In this document: positions 62,649 to 64,000 of the stretch, in pieces
Numbering within the stretch: the first letter of the stretch is position 1
Layout of the letters: each line of letters starts with the position of its first letter
NCBI GenBank assembly: GCA_949372655.1
Contig: CASIAI010000009.1
Location: 1-64,000 of the forward strand
Length of the DNA stretch: 64,000 nucleotides
DNA from: Candidatus Poseidoniaceae archaeon
GTDB taxonomy: Archaea > Thermoplasmatota > Poseidoniia > Poseidoniales > Poseidoniaceae
Direction: 5' to 3'
Notes under the pieces: model-generated
Databases searched by the model: none
Seen by the model: the letters and a program-made list of their open reading frames with translations, nothing else
Told to the model about the DNA's origin: nothing
Translations under genes and position numbers: made by a program

Positions 62649-64000
62649 ATGCGCATTCGTGTACAAGCTGTTGGTCTTATGTTCTTGATGGTTCTAGCAC
62701 CACTTTCAGGTTGCTTTGGCGAAAACGAAGTTCAATCTCTTGAAGAATCGTCTCTAACAGTTGTTGAGTCTGATTCGCTTGAGGCTGGAATGTGGCAAAC
62801 TATAACGCTCGATGCAAATGATGACCTAGCAGTCTTCATTCCGTACTTCATACAAGACCCTGGTTCGATGCGTGCTCAAAACGGTACTGTACTCGACATG
62901 AACTCTGGTGAACAGATAAGTGTCAACCTCTTACTACCTCCAAGGAACGACAAGGTAGTCTTCTTCGTTGGAGATATTGGCCGTGTCGATTGGCCAATTC
63001 GACAAGCAGACGAGTCTTGGACCAAATGGCTTGAAAATCCGAACAGCGGTTCTGCTGTACAGGCGGTTGAAAATCAAGATGTAGGAGGAATGTGGCCTTG
63101 GTTGGTTCCTGGAAATCAATCCGGAGGTGATGTTATTTCTCTTGTTCTAGAAACAAGCCGGCCGTTCCGTGCTGACCTAACAGAAGAGAACGGAGTTGGT
63201 GCAAGTGATGGTTGGGTCAATGGCAGAGATGTCTATGACTGGGTCGATTTCATTACCGACGATACTCCTTGTGCTACGTGCGGTGCAGATGGAGCAGTTG
63301 GCTATCTCGATCGCTGGATTGGAAATGCAAACCCTTCGTATGAGCACGCAATTACCTATTTCGAAGGCGTAATGCAGGGCTACGGATTAGATAGGGTTGA
63401 AGTTCATCGTTTCCAATCGAATACAGCCTGGGCGGTCAACATTTGCGGATACAAAGATGGATCAGTCTATCCAGATGAATGGCTCGTCTTTGGCGCACAC
63501 TTTGATATTGCACCTCCTGTGGCTTATACTCCAGGAGCTGAGATCGGCGTTCCAGGTTACGGAACCAGGCACGGTGCTTACGACAATGCAGCAGGGTCGA
63601 GCATGGTGTTGACCACAGCTAGCGTCCTTGCAGAATTCGATGCTCGTCGAACGATGGTCTTCTGTTTGTGGTCTTCTGAAGAAGAAGGCTTGTGGGGTTC
63701 ACGTTCGTTCGCTAACGACCTTCCAGATGGAATTACAGTGAGCAATTATCTGAATCTAGACATGGCTGGCGTCAATTATCCAGGTGATTATGCACTCTCT
63801 GTATATCTTGGCCCGGATGGGACTCAGGAAGCGATTGACCAAGCAGGTATGTATTACTTGGCGGAATGGATTGGTGCAGATGCACTCGATCTAGGTTACG
63901 AGATAGATCGTGGAAGAGAAGCCTGGCTTGAGGGTGGAGAGAGCCCATTATGGGGCGATATCTACGAAGATACTGTCGCAATTTACGAATCACCAACCGC
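62649..64000 (+). CDS. M28-family peptidase, lipoprotein, cut by the window edge
   Basis: An open frame from ATG 62649 runs to the last base, so only about 450 residues are visible. The N terminus is a lipoprotein signal (LMVLAPLSGC, lipobox near residue 23). The M28 zinc-peptidase centre is present: GAHFD (first His and the bridging loop), GAYDNAAG (metal-bridging Asp), and SSEEEGLWGS (catalytic Glu pair), followed by NLDMAG. These enzymes are aminopeptidases or carboxypeptidases acting outside the cell. A pre-domain of about 230 residues, with CATCGADG, precedes the catalytic part. Codon use here is richer in C-ending codons than in the neighbouring operon. Confidence 0.85.
   Translation, partial: MRIRVQAVGLMFLMVLAPLSGCFGENEVQSLEESSLTVVESDSLEAGMWQTITLDANDDLAVFIPYFIQDPGSMRAQNGTVLDMNSGEQISVNLLLPPRNDKVVFFVGDIGRVDWPIRQADESWTKWLENPNSGSAVQAVENQDVGGMWPWLVPGNQSGGDVISLVLETSRPFRADLTEENGVGASDGWVNGRDVYDWVDFITDDTPCATCGADGAVGYLDRWIGNANPSYEHAITYFEGVMQGYGLDRVEVHRFQSNTAWAVNICGYKDGSVYPDEWLVFGAHFDIAPPVAYTPGAEIGVPGYGTRHGAYDNAAGSSMVLTTASVLAEFDARRTMVFCLWSSEEEGLWGSRSFANDLPDGITVSNYLNLDMAGVNYPGDYALSVYLGPDGTQEAIDQAGMYYLAEWIGADALDLGYEIDRGREAWLEGGESPLWGDIYEDTVAIYESPT

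Noticed and set aside
1-64000. tRNA or rRNA genes in intergenic gaps
   Set aside because: I looked for T-loop and cloverleaf patterns in the larger gaps and found none; a dedicated scan such as tRNAscan-SE would settle it.

Overview
The window looks like genomic DNA of a planktonic archaeon, most probably a Marine Group II euryarchaeote (Candidatus Poseidoniales, Thermoplasmatota). Archaeal ribosomal protein S2, archaeal-type aIF1A, the kinase Rio1, a Dim2/Pno1-type KH protein and RNase Z point to Archaea. An 11-subunit-type complex I with a split NuoJ and no NuoEFG, a photolyase, and very large Ig/CARDB/TSP3-type surface proteins fit the marine group. The assignment is an inference from gene content; no rRNA or tRNA gene was recognised.

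Layout: (a) 0-1.3 kb, a 10-TM permease. (b) 1.3-5.5 kb, an AT-rich accessory block of small orphan genes, including a paralogous pair, a PPP-like phosphatase and an HNH nuclease. (c) 5.6-17.2 kb, a membrane-anchored S15 peptidase, a TIG/propeller/TSP3 surface protein carrying an apparent frameshift, small membrane proteins, an aldo/keto reductase, photolyase, a PRC-barrel protein and RNase Z. (d) 17.2-33.3 kb, five consecutive genes for giant exported or membrane proteins, including a subtilisin-like protease. (e) 33.5-45.3 kb, the nuo operon A-B-C-D-H-I-J1-J2-K-L-M-N. (f) 45.4-47.8 kb, aIF1A, rio1 and, convergently, a KH protein. (g) 47.9-55.3 kb, more surface proteins, a lipoprotein, a Cas4-like nuclease with four predicted TM helices, and S2. 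(h) 55.3-62.6 kb, membrane proteins, then a tight five-gene operon: KAS III-like synthase, short KS-like partner, polytopic membrane protein, OleD-like SDR and CapK/PaaK-like ligase. (i) The start of a secreted M28 peptidase lipoprotein, cut by the right edge.

Functionally, the window combines energy conservation, an extracellular peptide-degrading and surface-protein repertoire (S15, S8, M28), small-subunit biogenesis and initiation, and an unassigned acyl-condensation pathway. The strongest candidates for undescribed biology are the acyl-condensation operon with its duplicated D-x2-W-H...TPPH membrane motif, the membrane-embedded Cas4-like nuclease, insertions in NuoH, NuoI and NuoL, the eukaryote-like acidic aIF1A tail, and surface proteins that end in cytosolic zinc-finger tails.
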